Below, in pieces: positions 37,901-50,600 of a DNA stretch of 64,000 nucleotides. Source of the DNA: Karalla daura (taxonomy: Eukaryota > Chordata > Actinopteri > Chaetodontiformes > Leiognathidae). Both the position numbers and the translations under genes were made by a program. Numbering within the stretch: position 1 is the first letter of the stretch; the number at the start of each line of letters is the position of its first letter. The DNA lies in the NCBI GenBank assembly GCA_029224185.1, contig CM055191.1, forward strand, positions 4,438,036 to 4,502,035, in the 5' to 3' direction. The notes beneath the pieces are model-generated. The model had not been told where the DNA came from, ran no database searches, and was given only the letters and a program-made list of their open reading frames with translations.

Positions 37901-40900
37901 AGGTTCAGCACATGACTCAGAGACTCAGGCGGTGCTTGTGATCCGCCTGGCGATTTGCTTCTCACGTTCTCTGAGCTCGTACTCCTATGAATATTCATCA
38001 GAGCGACAACGGGCAGGGAGGAAAAAAACGACTGACAGATGAACTGATAAATACTTGAAGACCAGCCGCTCTCATTTGCATGTCAGCAGCATTGTTCATC
38101 TCCTCTGGAATCTCAGAAATAAACTCACTCCAGCTCTGCTATTTATCAGTATTAGTCCTGTGAATGATACTTATTACTCAGAGGCAGTTGGTTTATAGTA
38201 CTGTTTACTGCTAGTACTTATTACTATTTAATGTGAACATTCTGTTTGCACTATGTATTGTGCATTATGAATGTGATATTCTTTTATATGACTTTGGCTG
38301 CAGGACAGCCAAATAAATTCACCAAATAAATTCTTTATTTATCTCCATTGGAGATAAATAACGAATTTATCTCTTTATCTTTACTTTATGGAGAAGGTGA
38401 AGAGGGTCAGTGGTTAAGGACAGATTTTTCTGATCAAGTAGGATGGACGTTAAATGTAGTCTGCAACAACTACTCGACTATTACCAACTCAACAGCTAAT
38501 CTACTATTGTATCCATCCTTACTTGTATTGCATTGTATTAATAATTGTTTCATAAACGTGAGCATTAAAAAGATTTTTTGAGAATGATTCTAGGAAATTA
38601 AATCAACATTTTCTGAGCTTCTGAAATGTGAATATTTTCTAGATTATTTTTCTTTAGTCTCTGGGACAGAATAACTGAATGTCACTGAGGTGGAGAGGAA
38701 AAAGACTTTGTCTTGGCCTCTGTGAAGCAGGCATCAACACTCCGGCCTCCTTGTTCAGTTGTCAGGGCCTAACATGGCAGCAGACGGGCTGGTACAGGCT
38801 GCTTGTATACACGAGGCTGCATACATTAATCTGCTCACCTACACTCCCGAGAGCAGCGTTCTGGAAAGACAAGACGGACCCGGGTTTGGGAGGCTGGTAG
38901 GTCTTGGCGATGGTGTAGGTTATCTGAGGAGGGAAGTCATCAACATGATAAAGGTCATCGGCTTTCAGCATCAGTGCCCTGCACGCTCAGATCATTGGCC
39001 TATGGTACAGATCAGCTTCTCCGCGCCAAGTCTGTAGGCTCGGAGATGACTGAAGAACAGTATGACAGTAACCAGAGCCTTGAATCTGGGCCAGCACACA
39101 CACACACAATCACACACACACAGGCACATGCATACCTCCATATGCCGCAGCATGTAAGTATTTGCCAACTCTATCAAAGCACGAAGAGAGGAATTTGCTA
39201 TGTAGCCGCACACAAATGCATCGACTCAGTTCAGGAAAGGAGCGGAGGAAGGCGCACCTCTATGACTTGCGTGTCTGGGGTGAGGCGGTCGAACAGGAAG
39301 CAGATGACTCGCAGGTCCCTGCAGTAAAGCACCAGCTCCTCGGGGGTGAACTTGAGCGAGGAGTTGGGGGTCACCAGCTTGGTCCTGTTGGGGCCCACTG
39401 CCACACGGAGAAGAACAAGGGGCTCCAGTCAGTGCAAGGATGGACAGATGACAGAGGAGGAGAGGGGGTAGATAGGAGTGAAGTAAGAAAACTCAAATAT
39501 TGCATCAAAAATGAAACCTAGATTCTGACTACTTGTGGATCATCTACAAGGACCATGATGACAATCTTTATTCAAACTTTCTATTATATATCTGTATATC
39601 TATTTTTATCTATGTATTTATGTACTTTGTCCAAAGATCAAAGTGTACATACGTACATAGTTTAAAAGTAATTGTGTGACAAGCTTGAAACTTGAAAACA
39701 ATAAGCGAGTATTTTAAGACACTTAGTTCTGTTTTGCGTTGTGGTGACATGTAAGTCTTCCTTTCCTTTGAAGATATTTAATAAATAATTAGAAAAAAGC
39801 GATGGTTAAATGTGAGTGGCATGTGGCCCACAGCTGTTTTTGGCTGCATTAAATTAGCTGCTTTGATTTAAGATTTAGTGTTTCATCTTCCCCTTTTCAG
39901 TCATGTGCTCGAGAATTTGTGTCGCTATTGCAAAATTTCTTTGATCGAGGAATGGGAAAAAAAATCTAGAAATGAAAAAATAAAAGGGAAGCAAAGAGCT
40001 CTGGAGCGCAGGTTACAGACCTTCTGTAACAGAGCCGTTTCGGTAAGAGTCGTGGCAGCGCCTCTTATTTCTGACTCACAACACCTACAGTATTTTGCAT
40101 CTTGTAATGGTTGTAATGGTGTAAGTTTCCATGACGTGACCCTGCAGCAGCAGGCTCAGAGCTGAGGACGAGGGCTGGGTCAGGACGATGCTGCTGCTGC
40201 TGCTTCACATTAACGGGGCACGCCACGGCTCGGTCAGTGCGGCTCGCTTCGACCGTAATGGTTATTGCAGAAATGCATTTAGAAAAACAAGACAACATTT
40301 TCAGCGTGTTTTCCATCTGTGGACCTCTTCTAATTAGGGAACGGAACAAGAGGCCACAGTGAGCTGCAGGCAGCGCACCTCGGTGGAAAAGTACACAGCC
40401 CTTCACTGACTGCTTTATTAAATGAGTCTGTCTGCGCTGTCCACAGAAGCACTACTCTACATCATACTATACAGCATGTGGAACTGGAACCAATCAGAGG
40501 GATCTGATGGGATGGTGCAGCTGTAGCATTAACTTACCGACCACAACCTTCTCTATAGATGCCAGAGCCACATCGTGGTCCCCCAGAAGCACCGGGTCTG
40601 CGTTGTCCTGCATGCCGTCGAAGGGAAAGGCATCTCAACAAAGAGTCGACACAGCTTTTATATCGAGGTCTAACAGCACTCCATGTAGTTCAGAGGCACT
40701 CACGTCAGGTTTGGGGCTGTCCTGGGGCACGAAGGCCACTCTGAAGTGAGTACAGAAGAGGGTCCCTGACAGCCATCCTCTTCCTTCCCTGGCTGTCAGC
40801 TTCTTCCTCACCATGACGGCCCTCTGGAGAACACACTCGCCTGGAGGGGACATGAGACGCTGCTTACGTAAGCCAGCCAAACAGTTTGAACACGTCTGGT

Positions 40901-41084
40901 AAAATGATTTAGAGAGTACACTGTGTGAGTGCGTGTGTGTGTGCATGTGTGTGTGTGTGTGTGTGTGTGAGACAGAGTGGAGGGGGCCTCTGGTGAGGAT
41001 ACATAACAGGAAGTGTAGAGAAACAGTATCAAGGAAGTTCACTGAGAGGAGGCTGCAGGGAGCAAGAATGACAATCACCTTTGT

Positions 41085-41156
<72 letters not shown>

Positions 41157-42322
41157 ATGCGATTTTAACAACACACAAAGCAGTTGTTGCATATTGTTGC
41201 ACATCCTCAGGCCACAAAGGAGGAGGAGCAGCAGGAAAACAACACCATCTCACAGCAGAGAGTGAGAGAGACTCTGTTCTGACTGAACTTACAGACGACC
41301 ACATTAAATAAGTGAGAGTTTATGATAGATTTTTCCAGAATCCTTGGTCTTATCGGAAGGGAAAATACAGATTCTTCTTCTTCTTTCATTCTTCCACCAG
41401 CTCTCTCACCAAGACCAGCTTAGAGATGAAATCTCCACAGTGAGTCCTGGTTCTGGCTGGTCTCCTCCCAGATGTGGAGGAGCAGCAGGTCTACTTTGAG
41501 CCCCTCCTGGAGGTCTGAGCCCAGACACGGAGCAGAGATGCAGCGGATCCTTCAGTCTTTACCTACAGTTGTGGGCCGTAGACGGCTCAGTAAACTGATA
41601 GCTTTGTCTTACAGCTCAGCTGTGGCTACTGTATTACCACTCTACCCAGCTGGATAAAACTCCTGACACTATTTAGTGGTCAGCTTAATTACAGGTTGTC
41701 AGATGAAGACTTATTTGAAGTGTGAAAGGCAAAAAAAAAGATTCACACAATGCAGTACTGTCCCTCTAACAAAGACCAGCATAAACAGAGTCTAATCTGA
41801 GCTGACAGCCGAGTCCAAACCACTCAATCCGACTGCCCCCTGAGCAATGACTCACAAGTAGGATGAAGCGAAAGTTACACAAGTCCAAAGATGGCAGCCG
41901 CACAAGGAAATGGCTGAAATGTTTTCATGACGCAGCTTTTACTGGAGCCGTCTACTGCCATACGCACAGCTTCAAATACTGAAGAAACACAAACACACCT
42001 GCTTTCTCCATAGTAGATCCGTCAAAGACTTCTCTTTGACATTTGTCAAAAGATTCACTAAAATAAACAAATTACAACTTAAAAATGAATAAAATTCAGA
42101 GTGCCAGAGTGGAACGATGACAGCCCAGCGACTGTTGTGTTCATTCAGAGGAAAACTCTCTGTAGCGCTGTGTGTGGGCTACTTGAGAAGAGAGAAACAC
42201 TCAGAACTCTGACTCAGGATAAAAATAAAAAGCACTGCGAGCCTGCAGGCCTCCACTGTTCATCTGCGGATCCTGCTGGGAACCAGTGATGAGTCCTCAT
42301 GCTTGCGTGTGTGTGTGTGCGC

Positions 42323-42419
<97 letters not shown>

Positions 42420-43533
42420 GAGAGGAAGGTGGAAGAAGTATCTGAAATTCCAGGACAAAGCTTCCGAAAACAAACCTTTTCACCCAGAACAATCTCTTTC
42501 ACACAAACACAGATGTGCACAAATGCTCAAAAAGGGGAAGAGGGTGGGGTGGGGTGGGGGTGGGGGGTGGATGGGGGGTGGGGCAGTTTCACCAAAATAC
42601 AAACACTCACATGGCGGTGAGACAGCACATTTATAACGTCTCCCGCAGGAAGCGTTTGCCAGCTAGACTGTGAGTTTCCATGGCAACGGAGTCTGGACCG
42701 GGCAGATGTGGAGAGAGAACGGTTCCTCTCTGTCCACGACAAGGCCAGCTTTGGGTCGGACAACATGGCAAGGCCCTAGTGTTTTCACATTCGCTCAAAA
42801 GAGCGTGAAAAAGGATGAAGACAGACTGCTGTAAAAGAAGAAGAAAAAAAAGGAAAAAACCAGCGCAAAGAAAAACAAAATTCCTCTGCTGCTGCACATG
42901 TGGAAGGAACCAGAGGTGGCCTTTTAAAGCTGACACTGACAAGCTGGCTGTGCTGGGAGGAATGACAGAACGCTGATGGATGTGTGCGAGCACAGCAAAG
43001 CACAAACAGGAAATTTTTATTTTTACACACTTGTTTATGCTGTGAGAGAAAAACGCCATCGTTCCCTGACTGCACCCCGAGCCTCGGAATGATGTCTTTC
43101 ACACCCCTCAGGCCCGAAAAACTCCCGGACGCAACAATTAAACCCAAGCTGCACAGACCGCGGGCACAAGAGAAGCCTTGTCCACAGCTTATCTTCCAGG
43201 AGGACAGTCTGTGGCTCTTCCACATGTCTCTTCTAATGCCTCCCCAGGGTGCGACAGAGCATTCCTGCAGCCTGGACATGTGAAAGCCGAGAGAGGAAAG
43301 GGAAGAGGAGGACAGAGAGCGCTGCACGGCCCGCTCTGCCGCTGTTGGAGGGAGATTTAAGGCGGCGTCTGTGCCTCCAGGTGCTGCAGCCCGGAGTGAC
43401 TGAGGCGTTTACGAGACACTTGTCCTTTAATCAAATAAAATGTTTTATGTCGCTCCCGGAGCGCTCCACGCACTCTGCAGCACCGGAGCTGTAACTAACT
43501 CACTAACAAACAGCTAAAGTGGATTATTACACA

Positions 43534-43576
<43 letters not shown>

Positions 43577-46307
43577 CACATCACAACAGTAACTCAGTGA
43601 GGAAGGGCTGAACGTCTCTCACAGTAGAGAAAACTCACTGAAAACCACCACTGTTTGATTTCACGTCACCCTGTTTGTTCTGTGCACATTCTTTGGAGTC
43701 GGTGGCAGCGATTTCTAGTTTTGTTTTTTTTCTGCCCTCAGGGTGAACACAGCCTTCTATTATCTGTATTTGAATAGCCAGGTCTACAGCTCCAGGGCAG
43801 AGGAAATGCAGTCCGGCTCAAACAGGGAGACAGTCTCTAAACGTCGAGTGAGAGCGTGTGGGAGCTAAAGGCTGGCGTTAAGGTTGCTGTATGTGGTCAG
43901 GAATTAACGCAGCTTTTTCTTCATCCACGTCACATTTCATTATGAATTTCCGCCGCTTTAACGCCGCAGCTGTTTCTGTTGATGTTGTGGTCGCTGACGT
44001 GAATACGAGGAGTGAGCGACCTTCAGGATCAGCCTGAGAAAATACAGCTGGGCCACATGATCTCCACTCCTGTTCTCCTTTCTCTGTGCTTTTCTTTTTT
44101 TTTGCCACATTTGCTCCTCATTCTAGCTAGTTTGCACGCACAAAGAAAGGTCAGTGCTATCCCCATCTCACTGGGCCGACAGATGAAGGCCAGGAGCATG
44201 AAATGCTGGGTTACAGCTCGGAACACAGTCGCGCCGATATCAAACGGACATTTTCTGTCTGGTGAAGAGAGAGAGAAGTCCTTGTGCTTGTACCCATAGT
44301 CATACAACGCAGCACAAAAAGCTTCTGTGAAACTAGCGACCTTGATGTCACGCAACACCCACTAACTGTGAGCGCACGTTCAAAACGAGCCTCGCAGCTT
44401 CACAAATCACACAGGCACTCCACTCAGCCTCTCTGGAATAGGCAGCTCGGTGCAAGAGCAAGAAGCAATAAAAGTGAGATGGGGATGCATCGAACATTAT
44501 CAATGCGATATTGGACAAAGGTTACATCACTAATTCATCACTAAATAAATGCAACATTGCATTGATATTTCTCATTAGTAGAACATTTGCACAGTCCGTT
44601 TAACTGTTTCTAGAAGAAACCATAAATACAGTGTGCAATAGATGTTCAGCTGCCTTACCAAGAGTGTGTGAAAACAGTAAAAGTGATTTCATCACATCTA
44701 ACCTCTAAAAGGTTTCACCATCGAAACTACGGCCTACGGAAAGAATACACTAAAGCTGCTGCAGCTAATGCTAATGCTAATGCTAACGTTAGGAAAAAGT
44801 AGCTTGAGTTGGTCTGCCTATTGATGAAGCATCTATAAAACACTTTTTTATTGACTGATGCAGCTGATGAAGTAACACATTATTGGATTAGTCAGAGGCA
44901 GAGCTGTTATGTTAAATACTCACTTTTTCATCTTTCTTTAACTTTTTCTTTCTTTAACTTAAGGTTAAACAGTTATTGTGCATCCCTAATTTATTTGGCA
45001 TTCAAAATCCTCCGCACCTCATCCAAAAACCTAACCCATGATCTGTCTTAATGGCCCATTCATCAAAGTCACGCAGGGAGAATCTAACCCCTCTTCCAAT
45101 ATCAAGCTTGAAACCCAAGAACACAAATATTGATGCTCCGGCCTCTTGTCCATCAATCAATACGGTATAAAGCTGATTGACAGCCTTTTAATCCCACAGT
45201 AACATAAGACTGCGGAGGGAAAAAAAGATGGCCAAGTTGCTCTGAAGGGGGTCCAGGCCTCTTGGCTTTGTGTGTGAAGGGGACAGTATGCAGCCCCCCC
45301 CCCTCCCCACTCGCAGCATTGAAAAGGTACATGATCTACCTATGGCTGCCGCAGCTGTCCTGACCGCTCGCCCTCCCGCAGGCCGGCTCGGTTTCTGCGG
45401 TCCTGTGTCCCGCTGTCACATGAGAACGCCGCGGACACTGGGCACTGCCCGTTTCACATGGGAGCCGGGCGATGGGGGTGGGGGGGGGCGACTTCTGCTC
45501 ACCTGTTTCTGATTCTGTGATTCATATGCTCGCTCATGAACATCTCGCCTGGAGCCTGACGCTGCAGAAGCTAACCCTCCTGGAGTGGATACTGGCATTA
45601 CAGCTTCAGATGCTGTTGTTTTCGGTGACAAGTGACACATCCTTTTTGCAATGTGTGTGTGTGTGTGTGTGTGTGCATGTGTGTGTGTGTGACAGACAGA
45701 CAGAGAAAGCGAGAACGAGAGAGGCCACAGGTGCAACGTGAGCCCTCTCACACCGACTCGCGACTCCTTTGTGTCTGAAAGTGAACTTGTTCTCACAAAT
45801 TGTCTCAACACTTACTCCGCAGAGTGCGCGAGGCGGATACATTTCTCCCTCTGTCCCCTCCACGGCCGAGTCTGTTTTAAAAGTGGCCTTAAAATGAAAT
45901 GAAACGAAGCGGCTCGGCCACAGCCGGCTGATAGCACATCTGTCAGCTCACAGACGAGCTAACACGTCTGTGGTCTTCTCTGGTTTAATGTAAGGCAGGG
46001 TTGCATGTTTTCAATCTACCTGGAATGGAGGTGGAGACAAAGAAGCAGAGAAACGGAGAAAAAGGAAGCATGTGATGGGTTTTTTTTCTAGACGGAGGTG
46101 AAGTTAAAAGCAAGCGGAGGAAAATATGCAGAGGGTAAAGACATTTCACAGTTTAGCGCTAACAGCTAATAATAGGATATCTGTGCTTGTTGCGAAGGAG
46201 CAGCGGAGACTGGAAAGTATTTGATGAAAACACGCAGCTGGAAAAGAAATTAGACTGCTGAAATGAATGAACATGAGGAAGGAAGTGTGTGTATTTATAA
46301 GGAGAGT

Positions 46308-46343
<36 letters not shown>

Positions 46344-46456
46344 CCACACACTTACATCCCCCTGTGTGTTTGTCCTGATATTCTACTCATGTGTTTTGAC
46401 GTTATATAACTGCTCTAACGTGCAGGTTTCTTTACCTGTGACTTGCTTGAGTGTAA

Positions 46457-46492
<36 letters not shown>

Positions 46493-47638
46493 AATAGTCA
46501 ATGAGGAGGTGAGCTCTGCAGAGTCCTGCGTGCTCGGACTTTGCTGGTTGCTACTAGGCAACGAGGACAGTCAAAGTATTGTCAGAGATGCGAGAGAAGA
46601 CGCCAAGCTTCACGAACCAGGAGACGGAGATAAAAAAAAAAGAAGAAGAAATCCAGAGATTTGTAAATGTCACACTTTTCTACTTCCCAGAATAAGCTGT
46701 TGCTGTGCCAACATCACATAACAGAACAAGGCTGAACTTTATGATGGCAATGAAGGCGAGGCTGGAGGCACAGACGTGTTACAAGCTGAGCCGGCGGCTC
46801 TGACTCCGACTGTGAGCCACCGCGTCGTCAGCTCAGAGGTGGGAGGAATAGAACGTCACAATCTGTAGGGCTATAAGGTCACTGAATAATAATGTCTGAA
46901 AGTTTAATGAGTAACCTCAGCATGTCCATGTCCAAGCATGACGTTTATGAGTAGTATGAAACCTGACACTCTGCACTGATTTTAACTTCACTTTGTGAAC
47001 ATCTGAGCACATTTATTTCAGCAATAACCTCACAAGACTTCTAGTTTTCATCTCTGCTGTCAGGTGGAGGAGGATGAGGGCGAGGAAGCAGCAGATGTTT
47101 TCCTATCTCCAAACACCTGCTGTGACATTCCTGGTCCAGGTGTGGCTATGAGTGCAATACGGACATTTCCAGACACATAGAGGGATGAAACGCTGCGATT
47201 TAGCGCTGAGATGTTCAAATCCTCCTTAAAAACTGTCCCAGGCTTTTAATACAGGATGAGCTGATGTCGCCTTACACATTTACTGTATATATGTGACACG
47301 TGTGTTAGATAAGCACACACAGCCTTACCAGGGTATAGCTCAACTCAGAGCTTTATAGCACCTTTACATGTGAGTTGTGGTAATTTAATCAAAGGGATTA
47401 TATTTTTATTATGGTCTCGTAATAGTCTCTAGGATCTGAGGATCAGAGTTTGCATATAAAGGCGTTAAAGCTCTGAGCTGACATACACTAGTGAAGCTCA
47501 TGGCAGCCCCTGAAGGTCGGCAGGTGAGAGGAGTCTTACCTGGGAGGCAGCGCAGCCCGAACACATCTCGACTCCTCGCATTCACCCCGCTCTGACTCAG
47601 CATCCTCTCCTGGAAGACAGACAGGCAGGCAGACAGGC

Positions 47639-47675
<37 letters not shown>

Positions 47676-50600
47676 GGCAGACACACAGACAGACAGACAG
47701 ACAGACAGACAGGCAGACAGACAGACAGACAGACAGACAGACAGGCAGACAGGCAGACAGACAGACAGACACACAGACACAAAGACACACAGACACACAA
47801 ACACACAGGCAGACAGACACACAGACAGACAGACAGGTGGTGTTTAGAGACAGAATGTGACATTTTCAGGGAGCTCCTTCCCCATCAGTCAATGGATGGG
47901 GAAGAATACGATTGCATCAAAAACAATAAGAGCACAAATAACCTGAAACCTGAAAAATACGGAAACGGGCTCCAAAGTGGCTCTTTTGACCCCTGCCATC
48001 CTCAACAGATCGGCCCGATATTGGAAAAAAGATGTCGCACCGCTGAGTCAGGTTTCTGCCTTTAACCAATATCTAGCCAACAGTGTTTATTCTCATTGAT
48101 GAATGCAACTGAGTAGAACTTGTTTTGACTCATAACTGTTCTAGTTTGTGGCATTATTTTGATAAGTCAGAGGCAGAGCTGTAAAGGTACATTGTAATCT
48201 TCACTCAGTACATCTCTGCTTCAGGTGTGTATACAAACTACTACCAAAGGTTATGAGTTATTGGAACCAGGTATGAGAAGCAGGAAGGTGCTGCTCATTT
48301 CATCAGAGGGGAAAATAATGAAGTTATGGTGCATCTCTAAGGTAAACTAACAGGAAGCGCTTTGCAGTCTTCACAAAGCTCTGCCTGACGTTTCCTCTGA
48401 CTGACACAACACTAAAACTGAAACTGTCAAAACTCAACAGCTAAATTTAGTGCTCTACGCTTCACAAGTATAGCAAATGCTCTTGTTAGTACTTCAAGTG
48501 GAGCGGCGTTTTTCTATTTTTGACCGAAGCCTCATTAAAATGTTTAGGTCAAGAGACAGACTAAACAGAACACGCTAAACAAATAGAAGGAGGCTTCAAT
48601 CACGTCTCTCCTCCTCGGGTTTATTTTCACCTTGGCTCTGCCTGCCTCTCTCATCTGGCTCCTCTCGATGGACTCATTTTCAAAGACAAAGAAACAAAGC
48701 CAAACCACACAATGCTCCATGATTCTTAGTTTCCATGTTGCTGTTTGTCCCTGCTGCTGCTGCTTTCTCTATCACAGTGAGGAAGGCCGGGCTGCTCGGC
48801 CCGCTCCTGCAAGCACAGTCCAACCCCACCGAGGTTTCTAGAATCACACGGCCAGCTCACTGGCACATATGCTTCCACTTAACTTTGCTACTAACGCACC
48901 CCAGCCCCCTCTAACCCCCGTCTTTGGTGGAGACCATTTACATTTATTGGCTTGAGATCCCACAATAGGCCAAGGCCTGCCATGCGAGAGGACGCTATGA
49001 TTGTACAGGTGGCCAACAAGCTTTACAGCGGCACAGGAATAGAGCGGAGAGGCGGCCCAAGAACCCTGAACGCTGCGGAGCCTCAAAGCGTCTCTCTCGG
49101 GGTCGTTCGGGCTGAGCTGGGTCTGTAGGGTTGGGTCTGAGTTGGGTCAACTCTGGTTTCATCCAGGGCAGCAGCTTTATCACTACACGCTGGTATTTCT
49201 TTGAGTCAGCAAGGACGTGTGAGGGGAAACAATGAAGCTACTCAGTGGCCAGTGTTGTGCTAACAGCTCTGCAGTGCGGTGAGTTCTGCGCTAGCAGCCC
49301 GGCCCATGAAAACCTGACACTCTGAGCCCGGTGCCCGCCATAAAATAGAAAAAACAGAGAGCGTCTAACAAAGAGGACCTTTGCTCCTGGTGGAGGTAGT
49401 AAAATCACACTTATTCATAGCTGCTTGTTATTTCTGTGAAGAGAGCGTCTGGCTGTAATTCCCCAACAAAAAGCCCATATATTCAAGCGTTTGCTACTGA
49501 TGGTATCTGAATGAGGCCCTGGCACAGCATCGTCACCACTGGCTGCTCACCGCTTTCAATCTGAAGACCTTCAAGAGAAGCAAATCTTTCCAAAACACGG
49601 GTTGTAAATCGTTTAAGTTGTTAAAAGTCTATCAAAAATAATAATGTTCTGATCAATTAAACTGAGTCTGACCATCAAAGTAAGGAACACAAGTGAGGGT
49701 TTGAATCAGTCCGAGTGATGCAAACAATAATCAGCAGCACATGTGCTGAACTTTACCCCCATACAAAACCCTCACTATGAAATGCTTCACGGCTGCCAGC
49801 TTCAACATCTGTGCCAGAGCTACAGGAATCAGACCAAAGTATCGAGGAGACGCTGAAGACACTTTTATACTTCCAAGGATTTTACAACCAAAGGCGAAAG
49901 CTGCACGTTGACAAAAAGCACAGGAGAAACAAACAGCCTTTCTGATGATAAGGCACGGCACTCCAGCTTTACGAGCCTGCACTTTCTGCTTGCCAGAGCA
50001 TTGTTCCTCCCTTGCTCAACCATCTGGCTTTAAAACGTCTTCTACGATCCCTCAGCCTCTCCATCGACACCCACAGAAAAGCCGCAGCTGAATTCCTGAT
50101 CCCCATTTAAGAACATCACAGGCGATTCGGATCTTGTTTATGTTTTTTTTTCCATTTCATGAGTGGAGCGTCTTGGATCTGAACGCTGCAGAGCTGGGCC
50201 TCAGGGCCCGGAGAGGGAAGTGAGCACGCTACATATCATTGTAATGCACGAGGTGAAGCTCTCCTGGCGCTGGAGACGTAGACTGTAATACGTGCAATAT
50301 CTTTGAGGGGGATATATGAGCAGAGCTCCCGCAGTTTAACAAGCAGATCTTTTAACGTGCAGGCAGTAAATGTGACAGAGAGACCAACAACGAATCCTTT
50401 TATGTGAGAAATACAGAGGTTTGTCCTTGGCTTCTGGACCTCACAGCTAATGCAGACGGAGCTGAAGAAAACGGGATGAGATAACGTCTAACATAGCCGA
50501 AGGGCGGGCCGAGCCTCTAGGACCCGAAAACCACCTTCCCAGGGCTACACCTACAGCTGACGTTTGGCTTTTTCTCCCACTGTGCGGCTTCAGCATCCCC

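Larger units (their letters stand above)
40841..47539 (-). other. Intron 2 of the mtmr11-like gene
   Basis: 6.7 kb with microsatellites, the G-rich tract and the possible hAT element. I saw no additional phase-compatible exon. Confidence 0.6.

Noticed and set aside
42214..42636. Several ORFs of 86-116 codons on both strands rich in HTHT or CVCV
   Set aside because: They are translations of the (GT)n/(CA)n array; the same artefact explains the frames at 1486-2088, 6485-7320, 8036-8536, 34137-34629, 40635-41304 and 63142-63750.
47409..47863. ORFs reading SVCLSVCLSVCL on the minus strand
   Set aside because: They are the (CAGA)n array. Only the 70-nt mtmr11-like exon 2 inside is real.
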